Positions 1 to 6,492 are shown, counted from the first letter of the stretch. The stretch: 8,608 bases of DNA from JBEKYH01 sp049511115 (GCA_049511115.1 JBEKYH010000200.1:1-8608), one strand, 5' to 3'. The notes: a model not told the origin generated them from the letters alone. A program made the numbers and translations.

Positions 1-2
1 AT

Positions 3-1214
3 CTTGACGATCGCAAGGCCAAGGGGTTCAACGTCGTTCAGGGCGTCATCGCGCTATGGGACGCCAATACGTACAAGAATCCTGATGGTCAGCTACCGTT
101 TGTCGATCGCGATCTTGGCAAGATCAATGTGGCGTTCTACAAAAACGTCGATTCGATCCTCGACAAGGTTCAGGCGCACGGCATGTACATGGCCGTCCTT
201 CCCTACTGGCACAAGAATGCCGGCGACCGGCTTGGAGCCGAGGGCATTCCGGAAAAAATGGAGGCTTATTGTAAATTTCTGGCCGAGCGCTATGCCAAGC
301 GGAATGTTTTCTGGATTCTGGGCGGCGACTCAACCGCGGCAGGGGAAGCAGGTGTGAAGATTCAGCATGTCACCGATCTGGAGGCGCAGGGACTGATTGA
401 CGGAGCCAAGGCCGTGGGCGTTGATAAGATCATGATCAGCTATCATCCCACGGGCAGCCAAAGTTCGTCGTTTTGGTTTCAAGAGCGTCCCTGGCTCGAT
501 TTTAATTCCATCCAATCGGGCCACTTTATCGATACCCACGATTTTCAAATCGTCGCCAAGGATTATGCCAAGACGCCGGTGAAGCCGACGCTCGATATGG
601 AGCCGGGATATGAAAATATCACCGATCGCCTGGTCGGGACGCCGGGCGCCAGGCGGATTCAGGCGGTGGATGTGCGACGTTCGGCATATCTTGACGTTTT
701 TGCCGGCACCGTCGGCCTCACCTACGGCCAGGGAGAAGTGTATGGATTTGCCAAGGGTGGGAGCGTGACCACGCGCTGGGGCACGGCGATGTCGTGGAAG
801 GAAGCGTTGAAATTGCCGGCATCGGGGCAGGTGCAATTTATCCGGGATCTCATCGAGTCGCGGCCGGAACTGGAGCGGGTTCCCGATCAGGATTTGATCG
901 TCGGAGACAACAGCGCCCGCGCTGTCGAGCACTTCGCCGCCATGCGCGGGAGCGATGGCACGTATGCGTTCGTTTACATCCCGGCCAATAAGCAGACGGT
1001 GACCGTCAACACGAAGCTTCTTTCAGGGGCGACGCTGCGGGCCTGGTGGTATGACCCGCGCATGGGGACGGCTTCGCAGATCGACGAAGCTGCCAGGACG
1101 GATAGCCGGCAGTTCACGGCACCGAGCGTCGGGCCGGATGATGATTGGGTGTTGGTGCTGGATGATGCGGCGAAGAATTATCCAGCGCCGGGGACGCGCA
1201 TGGATGTCAAATAG
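3..1214 (+). CDS. Apiosidase-like glycoside hydrolase (GH140/DUF4038 type), 5'-truncated by the window
   Basis: The frame is open from base 3 to a TAG at 1212-1214, so the window starts inside the gene; a GTG at 129 lies within conserved barrel sequence and is not the true start. The visible 403 residues are most of a (beta/alpha)8 barrel followed by a small C-terminal domain. Family-typical barrel motifs are visible: MAVLPYWHKN, then FWILGGD (Asp at 327-329), then DMEPGYE (Glu at 600-602 and 612-614). In characterised GH140 apiosidases the catalytic pair is an Asp and a Glu nearly 100 residues apart, and these residues have about that spacing; which Glu is the nucleophile is my inference. 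The C-terminal part, with GTYAFVYIP, RAWWYDPRMG and DDDWVLVLDD, matches the 'putative collagen-binding domain' (PF12904 type) that usually follows DUF4038. GH140 enzymes release apiose-containing side chains from rhamnogalacturonan II, but many DUF4038 proteins are uncharacterised, so the substrate is open. Any export signal is outside the window. Confidence 0.87.
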   Translation, partial: LDDRKAKGFNVVQGVIALWDANTYKNPDGQLPFVDRDLGKINVAFYKNVDSILDKVQAHGMYMAVLPYWHKNAGDRLGAEGIPEKMEAYCKFLAERYAKRNVFWILGGDSTAAGEAGVKIQHVTDLEAQGLIDGAKAVGVDKIMISYHPTGSQSSSFWFQERPWLDFNSIQSGHFIDTHDFQIVAKDYAKTPVKPTLDMEPGYENITDRLVGTPGARRIQAVDVRRSAYLDVFAGTVGLTYGQGEVYGFAKGGSVTTRWGTAMSWKEALKLPASGQVQFIRDLIESRPELERVPDQDLIVGDNSARAVEHFAAMRGSDGTYAFVYIPANKQTVTVNTKLLSGATLRAWWYDPRMGTASQIDEAARTDSRQFTAPSVGPDDDWVLVLDDAAKNYPAPGTRMDVK

Positions 1215-1227
1215 CGATCGGCATGCG

Positions 1228-1272
1228 GAAGAACCCTCACCCCAGCCCTCTCCCTGAGTACATGGAGAGGGG
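1228..1272 (+). repeat. Dispersed 45-bp hairpin repeat, copy 1
   Basis: A perfect 8-bp stem CCCTCTCC (1246-1253) / GGAGAGGG (1264-1271) encloses a 10-base loop CTGAGTACAT, preceded by GAAGAACCCTCACCC. The same unit recurs at 4532-4576 with two mismatches in 45 (1243-1244 CA versus TG). It begins 13 bases after the stop of the apiosidase-like gene and lies in the 71-base gap between two converging genes, so it could act as a bidirectional transcription barrier, although no T-run follows the stem. Units of the form CCCTCACCC...CCCTCTCCC...GGGAGAGGG are familiar as dispersed intergenic repeats in several bacterial phyla; this is from general knowledge. No transposase is nearby. Confidence 0.85.
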
Positions 1273-1285
1273 GCCAGATCGTCCT

Positions 1286-3427
1286 TTACGGCACCGGCAA
1301 TGTCGTCGGATGGAACGGCACGGAGTTGGGATCGACGACGACGTGGCAGTCGTCGGAATAATCTTTTCCGCCGCGCGTGCCGGTTGCGGAAAGATCGTTG
1401 TCTCCATTTGCCAGCGTCACCTGCGGCCAGATGAAAATGTGATCCAGGGCCGTCTTTGAGCCGAGCGATTGGCCGTTTACTTTCAGTTCGACGGAGTCGC
1501 AATTCGAGTAGATTTTCACCGGCCCGGTGGCGATATTCCGCGGCGTATAGCGGCTGTCGTTGATGTGCACGAATGGATCATCCGACCAGTTTGCCTTGTA
1601 GAAATAGAAGGCGTCCTTTTTGGTTTTGCGGTCGTAGGTGACCAGGCCCTTGTCGTTGATCCCCAGATGGTCGCCCTCGTGGCGGGTGGCCGAACCGAAA
1701 TCAAACATGGCCCACAGGAACGTTCCCCAGAGCCAGGGGCGATCCTTCATTGCGGCATAGGCGCTCTCGTGCACGAGGCATTGCCATTCCTCGGGGTGCC
1801 ATGTGGAGGTCGTCACGGGCTGCATGGGATCAAACTCATGCTCCAGAATGCTTGCCCCCGCACCGTATTCGCTGACGCCGATCGACCGGCCCGGCAGGGC
1901 GGTGCGCCAGATATCGAGTTGGGCGGGCCATTCCGTGCGCGTGCCGTTGTACCAGCCGAAGTATTTGTTGAGAGCGATGACGTCGGTGATCTTGTTTAAC
2001 TGATCCGTCGGCGGCAGCAACGACGCGGCGGTCGTCAGGCGCGTCGGATCGAGCTGGTGCGCCAATTCGTGCAGGTGGGTAACCACATCGACGGCATGTT
2101 GGTGCTGTTGGTCGCCCGCCGCGCCGCGAGGCGGCGGCCTGAGTTCGTTGTACAAGCTCCAGAAGCAGATCGAGGGGTGATTGAAATTCTGCTTGATCAG
2201 CTCGCGCAGTTGCTGCTGAATATTGTCCTCAAACTCCTGGCTCGGGCCGACAGCGTTGACCATGCCGTCCTCGGCCCAGACCACCAAGCCGCCCTTGTCG
2301 CAGAGATCGTAAAATTCCTGGGCATGTTCGTAATGCGAAAGCCGGATGCCGGTGCAGCCCATCTCCATGATGAGATCGAAATCGATTTTGTGTTCCCGGG
2401 CCGTGATGGCCCATCCCATGCCTTGCCAGTCCTGGTGGCGATTCACACCGTGGAGGGGGTAAGACTGGCCGTTGAGGAAAAACCCAAGATCAGGATCAAC
2501 CCGGTAAAATCGCAGCCCCAGCGGCTGAACCACCTGATCGCTCGCACCGGCCGGACCACTGACCGTCACGCGCACATGGTAAAGGTACGGGTCCTTGCGC
2601 GCATTCCAGAGATGCGGATGATCGACGCTTACAGTTTCCACGACATCACTGGTTGTTCCCGCGGCGATAGCGGTGGTTTGCGTCGATTGCTGCACGACCG
2701 CATTGTCGGCATCGAGCACTTCGCAGAGCACGGTGGCTGCCTGATCGGCGGGAGCGGCGTTTTGCACTTTGGTGGTGATTTCTACAGTGGCGCGGTCGGG
2801 AGTAACCTGGGTTTGCTTGAGATAAACCCCAGGCCCCGCGTCATCCAGCGGCGTTACCGAAAGCGGATTGAGGGCGAGGAGGTGCACGCCTCGATAAAGC
2901 CCGCCGTAGAACGTGAAATCGGCGGTAAGAGGAGCGACGGCCGGATCGCTTTCGTTGTTTGTACGCACGGCGACGACGTTATCGCCGCTGGGGTTCATTA
3001 GGTTTGTCACGTCGTAGCAGAATGCGCCGAACATTCCCTTATGTGTCGGTCCGGCTGATTTGCCGTTGACGTAGACGTCGGTGTCCTTGGAGGCGGCGTC
3101 GAATTTCAGGAACAGGCGCTTGCCGGAAAAACCGCTGGTGCTCAGATCAATGTGGCGGCGATACCAGCCGGTGCCGCGGAAATAGTCGCGGGCTCCGTTG
3201 ACTCCCGCGCCGTCGAGGTTGTTCCAGGTATGCGGCAGGGAGATCGACTGCCAGGCGGAATCGTCGAAGGCGGGGTTTTGCGCGCCCGGGACATCCTGCA
3301 GGATGAATTTCCAATTGGGATTCAGATCGACGACTTGCCGCAGTGCGTCGTCGGCATGGGCTAATGGGCCGCACAACAAAAGAAAGCCGAGAATGATGAC
3401 CGTCCGGAAGAGATGCCTAAATTCCAT
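1286..3427 (-). CDS. Secreted GH2 family glycosidase (beta-galactosidase type)
   Basis: A complete 713-residue protein. It begins with a signal peptide: short basic n-region, hydrophobic TVIILGFLLLCGPL, and an AHA-DD cleavage site near residue 26. GH2 architecture follows: N-terminal sugar-binding jelly roll (about 35-190, with SISLPHTW and GWYRRHI), an Ig-like domain (about 200-305), and the TIM barrel from about 310. Barrel motifs are all present: GVNRHQDW (327-334), IRLSHYEHAQ, the acid/base Glu428 in WSLYNEL, NKYFGWY (487-493), the nucleophile Glu520 in GVSEYGAGA, and PWLWGTFLWAMFDF near 564. A C-terminal beta-domain (about 635-700, SVELKVNGQSLG) resembles DUF4982. The enzyme should hydrolyse terminal beta-galactosides, or a related beta-glycoside, outside the cytoplasm; GH2 also includes mannosidases and glucuronidases, so the sugar is inferred. 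The ATG start is supported by AAGGAG at 3437-3442, nine bases upstream. It converges on the apiosidase-like gene. Confidence 0.93.
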   Translation of the reverse strand: MEFRHLFRTVIILGFLLLCGPLAHADDALRQVVDLNPNWKFILQDVPGAQNPAFDDSAWQSISLPHTWNNLDGAGVNGARDYFRGTGWYRRHIDLSTSGFSGKRLFLKFDAASKDTDVYVNGKSAGPTHKGMFGAFCYDVTNLMNPSGDNVVAVRTNNESDPAVAPLTADFTFYGGLYRGVHLLALNPLSVTPLDDAGPGVYLKQTQVTPDRATVEITTKVQNAAPADQAATVLCEVLDADNAVVQQSTQTTAIAAGTTSDVVETVSVDHPHLWNARKDPYLYHVRVTVSGPAGASDQVVQPLGLRFYRVDPDLGFFLNGQSYPLHGVNRHQDWQGMGWAITAREHKIDFDLIMEMGCTGIRLSHYEHAQEFYDLCDKGGLVVWAEDGMVNAVGPSQEFEDNIQQQLRELIKQNFNHPSICFWSLYNELRPPPRGAAGDQQHQHAVDVVTHLHELAHQLDPTRLTTAASLLPPTDQLNKITDVIALNKYFGWYNGTRTEWPAQLDIWRTALPGRSIGVSEYGAGASILEHEFDPMQPVTTSTWHPEEWQCLVHESAYAAMKDRPWLWGTFLWAMFDFGSATRHEGDHLGINDKGLVTYDRKTKKDAFYFYKANWSDDPFVHINDSRYTPRNIATGPVKIYSNCDSVELKVNGQSLGSKTALDHIFIWPQVTLANGDNDLSATGTRGGKDYSDDCHVVVDPNSVPFHPTTLPVP

Positions 3428-3436
3428 CGTCTTGTG

Positions 3437-3442
3437 CTCCTT
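3437..3442 (-). promoter_or_regulatory. Shine-Dalgarno site of the GH2 gene
   Basis: On the minus strand AAGGAG stands nine bases before the ATG at 3427-3425. It is the best Shine-Dalgarno match among the genes of this window and fixes the start directly ahead of the signal peptide. Confidence 0.7.
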
Positions 3443-3547
3443 CGCGAATTGCGTTGCGGGGGTATTGTCGCAATCCTGGGCGGGTTGGCAAATCGTGGGG
3501 GGAGGCGTTGCAAAGCTGGGAAGATATTTCTTGGCGAAATGGAAAAA

Positions 3548-3618
3548 TGGAGCGACGGGGAATCGAACCCCGATTTGCTGAATGCGATTCAGCCGTCATC
3601 CCGTTAGACCATCGCCCC
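3548..3618 (-). tRNA. tRNA-Ala, anticodon CGC
   Basis: The minus strand folds into a full cloverleaf of 71 bases. The 7-bp acceptor stem is GGGGCGA/TCGCTCC and includes a G3:U70 wobble, the classic alanine identity element, with discriminator A73 (base 3548). The D arm has a 3-bp stem GTC/GAC. The anticodon stem is GCTGA/TCAGC with a seven-base loop ATCGCAT, giving anticodon CGC (reads GCG) and an A32-U38 pair, which is a known tRNA-Ala peculiarity. The variable loop is AAAT, and the T arm is CGGGG-TTCGATT-CCCCG. No CCA is encoded: the 3' flank reads TTTTTCC, so the tail must be added enzymatically. It lies between the GH2 gene (same strand, downstream) and the HemQ-like gene (divergent). No duplicated 3' end that would mark an integrated element is visible within the window. 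Confidence 0.95.
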
Positions 3619-3736
3619 GGGATCGTCCAGCCGGGATTTACGGGCGGACGTTGAATTGGAAGCGATCGTAACGGACTATGAGACGGCGTCAAGAGTCCGA
3701 AGGGGTTCGATCGTTCCTGGTTCCTGGGGCAACCGC

Positions 3737-3765
3737 TTGACGCACCCCCTCCGCTGCAAAATAAT
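3737..3765 (+). promoter_or_regulatory. Sigma70-type promoter of the HemQ-like gene
   Basis: TTGACG (3737-3742, 5/6 to TTGACA) is separated by exactly 17 bases from AATAAT (3760-3765, 5/6 to TATAAT), in otherwise GC-rich DNA. Transcription would start at about 3771-3773, on or beside the ATG at 3773. A tandem heptamer GTTCCTG GTTCCTG (3713-3726) lies ten bases upstream of the -35 box; it could be a regulator site or chance. The promoter is read from sequence only. Confidence 0.55.
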
Positions 3766-3772
3766 CATGCCA

Positions 3773-4516
3773 ATGAGTTACACCCCAACAGCGGCCCCGC
3801 AGCGTGCTGGTCAGACCACCGGCGCTCCGGCGGTCGTGCGGCAATTCGTCAACTTTGCGTTTTACAAACTCGACCCGGCCTTTCGGCGGTTGAGCGAATT
3901 GGAGAAGGATCGCGCTCGCAGCGAATTTGTGGGGCTTTTCAGCAAGCTGCCGCAGGGGCTGATCTGCCTCACCTACAGTCTGGCGGGACTGCGGCCGGAT
4001 TGTGATTTTCTGTTGTGGCGGATCGGCGCTTCGCCGGATGAATTCCAGGCGCAGACGGCGGCCATCAACCGGTCGGTTCTGGGCGGTTATCTGACGACGC
4101 CGCATTCGCTGGTCTCGATGACCAAGCGGAGCATGTACATCGACAAGGTCGATCCGTTCCATACCGCCGAGAGCCGCACGCATATCATTCCCGGCAAGCG
4201 GAAGTATCTGTTCATTTACCCGTTTGTGAAAACACGGCCGTGGTATCTGTTGCCGCTGGAGAAGCGCCAGGAAATCATGGACACGCACATCCGCATCGGC
4301 AACAAATACCCCAGCGTCAAACTCAATACCACCTACAGCTTCGGCCTGGACGATCAGGATTTCGTCGTGGCGTTTGAGACGGAAGAGCCGAAGGATTTCC
4401 TTGATCTGGTGATGGAATTGCGCGAAACCGAGAGCAGCCTATATACGCAGCGCGACACGCCGATATTTACGTGCGTGCAGATGCCGATGGAGAAAATCAT
4501 GGGGCAGTTGTTTTAG
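3773..4516 (+). CDS. Chlorite dismutase-family heme protein, HemQ/ChdC-like
   Basis: A 247-residue cytoplasmic protein of the PF06778 (chlorite dismutase-like) family. The closest motif pattern I recognise is that of actinobacterial-type HemQ, which decarboxylates coproheme III to heme b using peroxide. Visible features are KYLFIYPFVKTRPWYLL with Tyr149 (equivalent to the radical-forming Tyr of coproheme decarboxylases), the proximal heme-ligand candidate His172 in MDTHIRIGNKYP, then SFGLDDQDFVVAFETEEP and TQRDTPIF near the end. By remembered alignment the distal position that is Arg in true chlorite dismutases is Leu184 (VKLNTTYSFGLDD), so chlorite detoxification is unlikely. Start choice: ATG at 3767 and ATG at 3773 are in frame, neither has a Shine-Dalgarno site, and the frame is open further back to 3656. 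The promoter ending at 3765 leaves 3773 as the more likely, possibly leaderless, start. No other heme genes are adjacent, so the exact reaction is inferred from the family. Confidence 0.85.
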   Translation: MSYTPTAAPQRAGQTTGAPAVVRQFVNFAFYKLDPAFRRLSELEKDRARSEFVGLFSKLPQGLICLTYSLAGLRPDCDFLLWRIGASPDEFQAQTAAINRSVLGGYLTTPHSLVSMTKRSMYIDKVDPFHTAESRTHIIPGKRKYLFIYPFVKTRPWYLLPLEKRQEIMDTHIRIGNKYPSVKLNTTYSFGLDDQDFVVAFETEEPKDFLDLVMELRETESSLYTQRDTPIFTCVQMPMEKIMGQLF

Positions 4517-4531
4517 GGGGCGGGGCGGGAA

Positions 4532-4576
4532 GAAGAACCCTCACCCTGGCCCTCTCCCTGAGTACATGGAGAGGGG
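4532..4576 (+). repeat. Dispersed 45-bp hairpin repeat, copy 2
   Basis: The same unit as at 1228-1272, 43 of 45 bases identical, including the whole stem CCCTCTCC (4550-4557) / GGAGAGGG (4568-4575) and the loop CTGAGTACAT. It starts 15 bases after the stop codon of the HemQ-like gene and ends 46 bases before the GH43 start, in the same orientation relative to the upstream gene as copy 1. It may end or protect the HemQ-like transcript; no T-run follows. Confidence 0.85.
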
Positions 4577-4622
4577 ATAAGCGGCAAAGGAGACCAGTTT
4601 GGACAAGGTAGATTGAGCGCTT

Positions 4623-5684
4623 ATGGTGAGCCGCATCCGCTTGATCGCCGCAGGGATTGCGTTGATGTGCGGGTTCGACTGCATCGAGGCGCGCGGTCAA
4701 TCAACCGTGCCGACGACTTCGCGGTCGGTAAGTTCTGCCATAACGGCCCAGGAAGCGGGTGTGCGGGGGCTGGTCTGTCACGATCCTTCGACGATCATCC
4801 GCTGCAAGGACGAGTACTGGATCTTCTACACGGGCACGGGCATTCGCTCGGCTTATTCCAAGGACCTCATCACATGGTTGCCTGGGCCGCGGATGGGGGC
4901 GCTGACGGCCGCGCCGTGGGTGGCGACGGCGGTGCCGAACAATCGCCGCAACAATTTCTGGGCGCCGGAGGTGACTAAGCTCGGCGACAACTACCTGCTC
5001 TACTACGCGGTTTCCAGCTTTGGTAGTCCTGTCTCGGCCATCGGGCTGGCCAGTAGTCCGACGCTGGACCCGGCCGACCCGGCGTATAAGTGGACGGATC
5101 AGGGAATCGTGGTGCAGTCGCAGCGGGCGGATAATTTCAATGCCATCGACCCGGCGATAGCTTCCGACGTGGAGGGCGGGCTGTGGATGTCGTTTGGATC
5201 GTTCTGGAGCGGAATAAAATTGGTGCAGCTTGATCCGGGGACGGGAAAGCGAATCGCTCCTGACTCGAAGATTTATTCGCTGGCGCATCACTCGTCCATC
5301 GAGGCGTCGTACATCTATCGCCACGGCAATTACTTTTACCTGATGGTCAACTGGGGGGCGTGCTGCCGGGGCGTGAACAGCACTTACAACATCCGCGTGG
5401 GGCGGAGCGAAAAAATCACCGGGCCGTATGTCGATAAGGAAGGCATCGACATGATGAACGACGGCGGCACATTGCTGCTGGGCAGCGAAGGCCAGTTCAT
5501 CGGGCCGGGGCAGGCGGGAATCCTGGCGGAGAACGGCAAGGAGTGGATCAGCTTTCATTATGAGGCTGACACGCGCCGACGGAATACACTGGCGATCCGG
5601 CCGTTGAGCTGGGACAAGGATGGGTGGCCGGTGGTGGAGAGGATGCCGGAGGTGGCGGCGGGTATGCCGGCGGCGGGGAAGTGA
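4623..5684 (+). CDS. Secreted GH43 family arabinanase/arabinosidase
   Basis: A 353-residue, single-domain five-bladed beta-propeller enzyme of the arabinan endo-1,5-alpha-L-arabinosidase type. The N-terminus (MVSRIRLIAAGIALMC) looks like a signal peptide with cleavage near ARG-QS (residue 26), so it should act outside the cytoplasm. The GH43 catalytic triad is visible: general base Asp54 in VCHDPS, the pKa-modulating Asp176 in FNAIDPAI, and general acid Glu227 in SSIEASYIY. NNFWAPEV (111-117), MVNWGACCRG (241-250) and the C-terminal NTLAIRPLSWDKDGWPV are further arabinanase signatures. Near residue 294 the usual GPGH segment reads GPGQ (Gln297), replacing a His commonly associated with the central metal site. 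The likely substrate is alpha-1,5-arabinan from pectin; exo or endo action cannot be told. Only a poor ribosome site precedes the ATG (ACAAGG about 14 bases upstream). Confidence 0.92.
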   Translation: MVSRIRLIAAGIALMCGFDCIEARGQSTVPTTSRSVSSAITAQEAGVRGLVCHDPSTIIRCKDEYWIFYTGTGIRSAYSKDLITWLPGPRMGALTAAPWVATAVPNNRRNNFWAPEVTKLGDNYLLYYAVSSFGSPVSAIGLASSPTLDPADPAYKWTDQGIVVQSQRADNFNAIDPAIASDVEGGLWMSFGSFWSGIKLVQLDPGTGKRIAPDSKIYSLAHHSSIEASYIYRHGNYFYLMVNWGACCRGVNSTYNIRVGRSEKITGPYVDKEGIDMMNDGGTLLLGSEGQFIGPGQAGILAENGKEWISFHYEADTRRRNTLAIRPLSWDKDGWPVVERMPEVAAGMPAAGK

Positions 5685-5766
5685 GACTGGTTGGGGGAGG
5701 CAAGGCGGTGCGGCGGGGCAAATTGCTCCGGTCCTTTATGGGTATCGCGCTGAGCCCCCTGCTCGA

Positions 5767-5791
5767 TCCTCCCCCGGCTACCGGGGGAGGA
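5767..5791. terminator. Perfect 11-bp stem-loop after the GH43 gene
   Basis: TCCTCCCCCGG and CCGGGGGAGGA pair perfectly around a three-base loop CTA, 82 bases after the GH43 stop. The stem is very stable but no T-run follows on either strand, so intrinsic termination is possible but unproven. It could equally be a dispersed hairpin repeat of a second type, or a 3'-end stabiliser. Confidence 0.5.
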
Positions 5792-5824
5792 GGTCATGCG
5801 AGATTCATTTGCCACGCCGACGCG

Positions 5825-5843
5825 CGTCGTTCCGGTAACGACG
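5825..5843. other. Small 7-bp stem-loop in the gap before the thioesterase gene
   Basis: CGTCGTT and AACGACG pair perfectly around the loop CCGGT, between the 11-bp hairpin and the presumed promoter of the thioesterase gene. It might be an operator-like inverted repeat or chance; nothing in the sequence assigns it a role. Confidence 0.3.
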
Positions 5844-5880
5844 ACAGTTAACGGCGTCGCGGCTGATTTTGGCTATACGT

Positions 5881-5910
5881 TTGCGCGCCATTCAAAGACG
5901 GTGTTACGAT
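5881..5910 (+). promoter_or_regulatory. Possible promoter of the thioesterase gene
   Basis: TTGCGC (5881-5886) and TACGAT (5905-5910) are 18 bases apart, each 4/6 to consensus, and the -10 has an extended TGn in front (TGTTACGAT). Transcription would start near 5917, leaving a leader of about 11 bases. The match is moderate. Confidence 0.3.
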
Positions 5911-5927
5911 TGGGGACGAAGTGAAAT

Positions 5928-6320
5928 ATGTCTGGAGAGTTGAAGCCCAAAGAACAAACCATCCTTTTCCGCGTTCGCTATAGCGAAGTGGACGCGATGG
6001 GGTATCTGCATCACAGCCGCTATCTGCAATATTTTGAGGTAGGGCGGGTCGAGTTGTTACGCGCGGCGGGGCACAGCTATGCGGATTTTGAGCGAGCCGG
6101 GGTTTTCTTCGTGGTCGTCAAGGCGGAAATGCAATTCAAAGCGCCGGCCCGGTACGACGACGAATTGCAATTGACCACCCGCATCGAGCGGCAGACATAC
6201 GTGCGCATTGATCACGCCTATGAGTTGAAACGCCAGACGACGCTGATTGCCACGGCCAGGACGACCATCGCCTGCGTGGACCGAGATGGAAAGCTCCAGC
6301 AGATTCCCGCCGGACTGTGA
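5928..6320 (+). CDS. Acyl-CoA thioesterase, YbgC/FadM-type hotdog (4HBT) family
   Basis: A complete 130-residue protein of the usual length for a single hotdog domain. The N-terminal catalytic segment RYSEVDAMGYLHHSRYLQYFE is the 4-hydroxybenzoyl-CoA thioesterase signature: Asp22 corresponds to the catalytic Asp, His29 to the YbgC active-site His, and Tyr32 and Glu37 are also conserved. VVKAEMQFKAPARYDDELQL (about 63-82) and the strand IATARTTIACVDRDGK near the end complete the fold. It hydrolyses acyl-CoA thioesters, probably short or medium chain, in the cytoplasm as a dimer or tetramer; the physiological substrate is unknown. The Tol-Pal genes that often accompany ybgC are not visible here, so ybgC as a symbol would be unsafe. 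The ATG has only a weak purine-rich site (GAAGTGA) before it. It converges on the response regulator. Confidence 0.9.
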   Translation: MSGELKPKEQTILFRVRYSEVDAMGYLHHSRYLQYFEVGRVELLRAAGHSYADFERAGVFFVVVKAEMQFKAPARYDDELQLTTRIERQTYVRIDHAYELKRQTTLIATARTTIACVDRDGKLQQIPAGL

Positions 6321-6412
6321 TTGTCTGGGGATTATCAGGGAAACCCCGGTACCCATCTCGCGGATGGCCCGATTATGAGAGGCCGTCGCGTCGGGTAATG
6401 TTCCGGGCGGAC

Positions 6413-6441
6413 TTGGACGCAAAGAAGTGAGAAGCGTCCAA
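6413..6441. other. Stem-loop in the convergent gap, 8-bp stem
   Basis: TTGGACGC (6413-6420) pairs perfectly with GCGTCCAA (6434-6441) around a purine-rich 13-base loop. It lies 92 bases after the thioesterase stop, with ACAAAAGG following. It is followed by a weaker GGATG (6448-6452) / CATCC (6480-6484) pairing. It may be part of a structured RNA together with the two hairpins downstream. Confidence 0.45.
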
Positions 6442-6492
6442 ACAAAAGGATGTCTTCCGGAGGCTTTAATAGCGGGCTTCATCCCCTCTGAT

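Noticed and set aside
330..932. A 200-codon minus-strand open frame inside the apiosidase-like gene
   Set aside because: Antisense to conserved barrel motifs, with no recognisable domain in its own translation.
2057..3001. A 314-codon open frame on the plus strand opposite the GH2 gene
   Set aside because: It is fully antisense to GH2 sequence whose domain motifs are unmistakable; its own translation shows no recognisable domain and it has the look of a GC-rich shadow frame.
3656..3772. 5' extension of the HemQ-like reading frame by 37-39 codons
   Set aside because: The extension has no family similarity and contains the predicted -35 and -10 boxes, so it is more likely promoter DNA.
3689..4288. 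A 199-codon minus-strand open frame opposite the HemQ-like gene
   Set aside because: Antisense to the heme-binding core of a recognised family; no domain of its own.
4623..4700. Possible lipoprotein signal in the GH43 N-terminus because of Cys15 and Cys20
   Set aside because: Neither cysteine is preceded by a proper lipobox (IALMC, GFDC), so an ordinary signal peptide is more likely.
4701..5558. A 285-codon open frame on the minus strand opposite the GH43 gene
   Set aside because: Antisense to an intact GH43 catalytic domain; the translation is Arg/His/Pro-rich and low in complexity, typical of a shadow frame.
6415..6424. GGACGCAAAG, resembling the core of the c-di-GMP-I riboswitch
   Set aside because: The remaining conserved segments of that riboswitch are absent, and the bases GGACGC pair in a simple 8-bp hairpin instead. 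There is also no downstream plus-strand gene to regulate.
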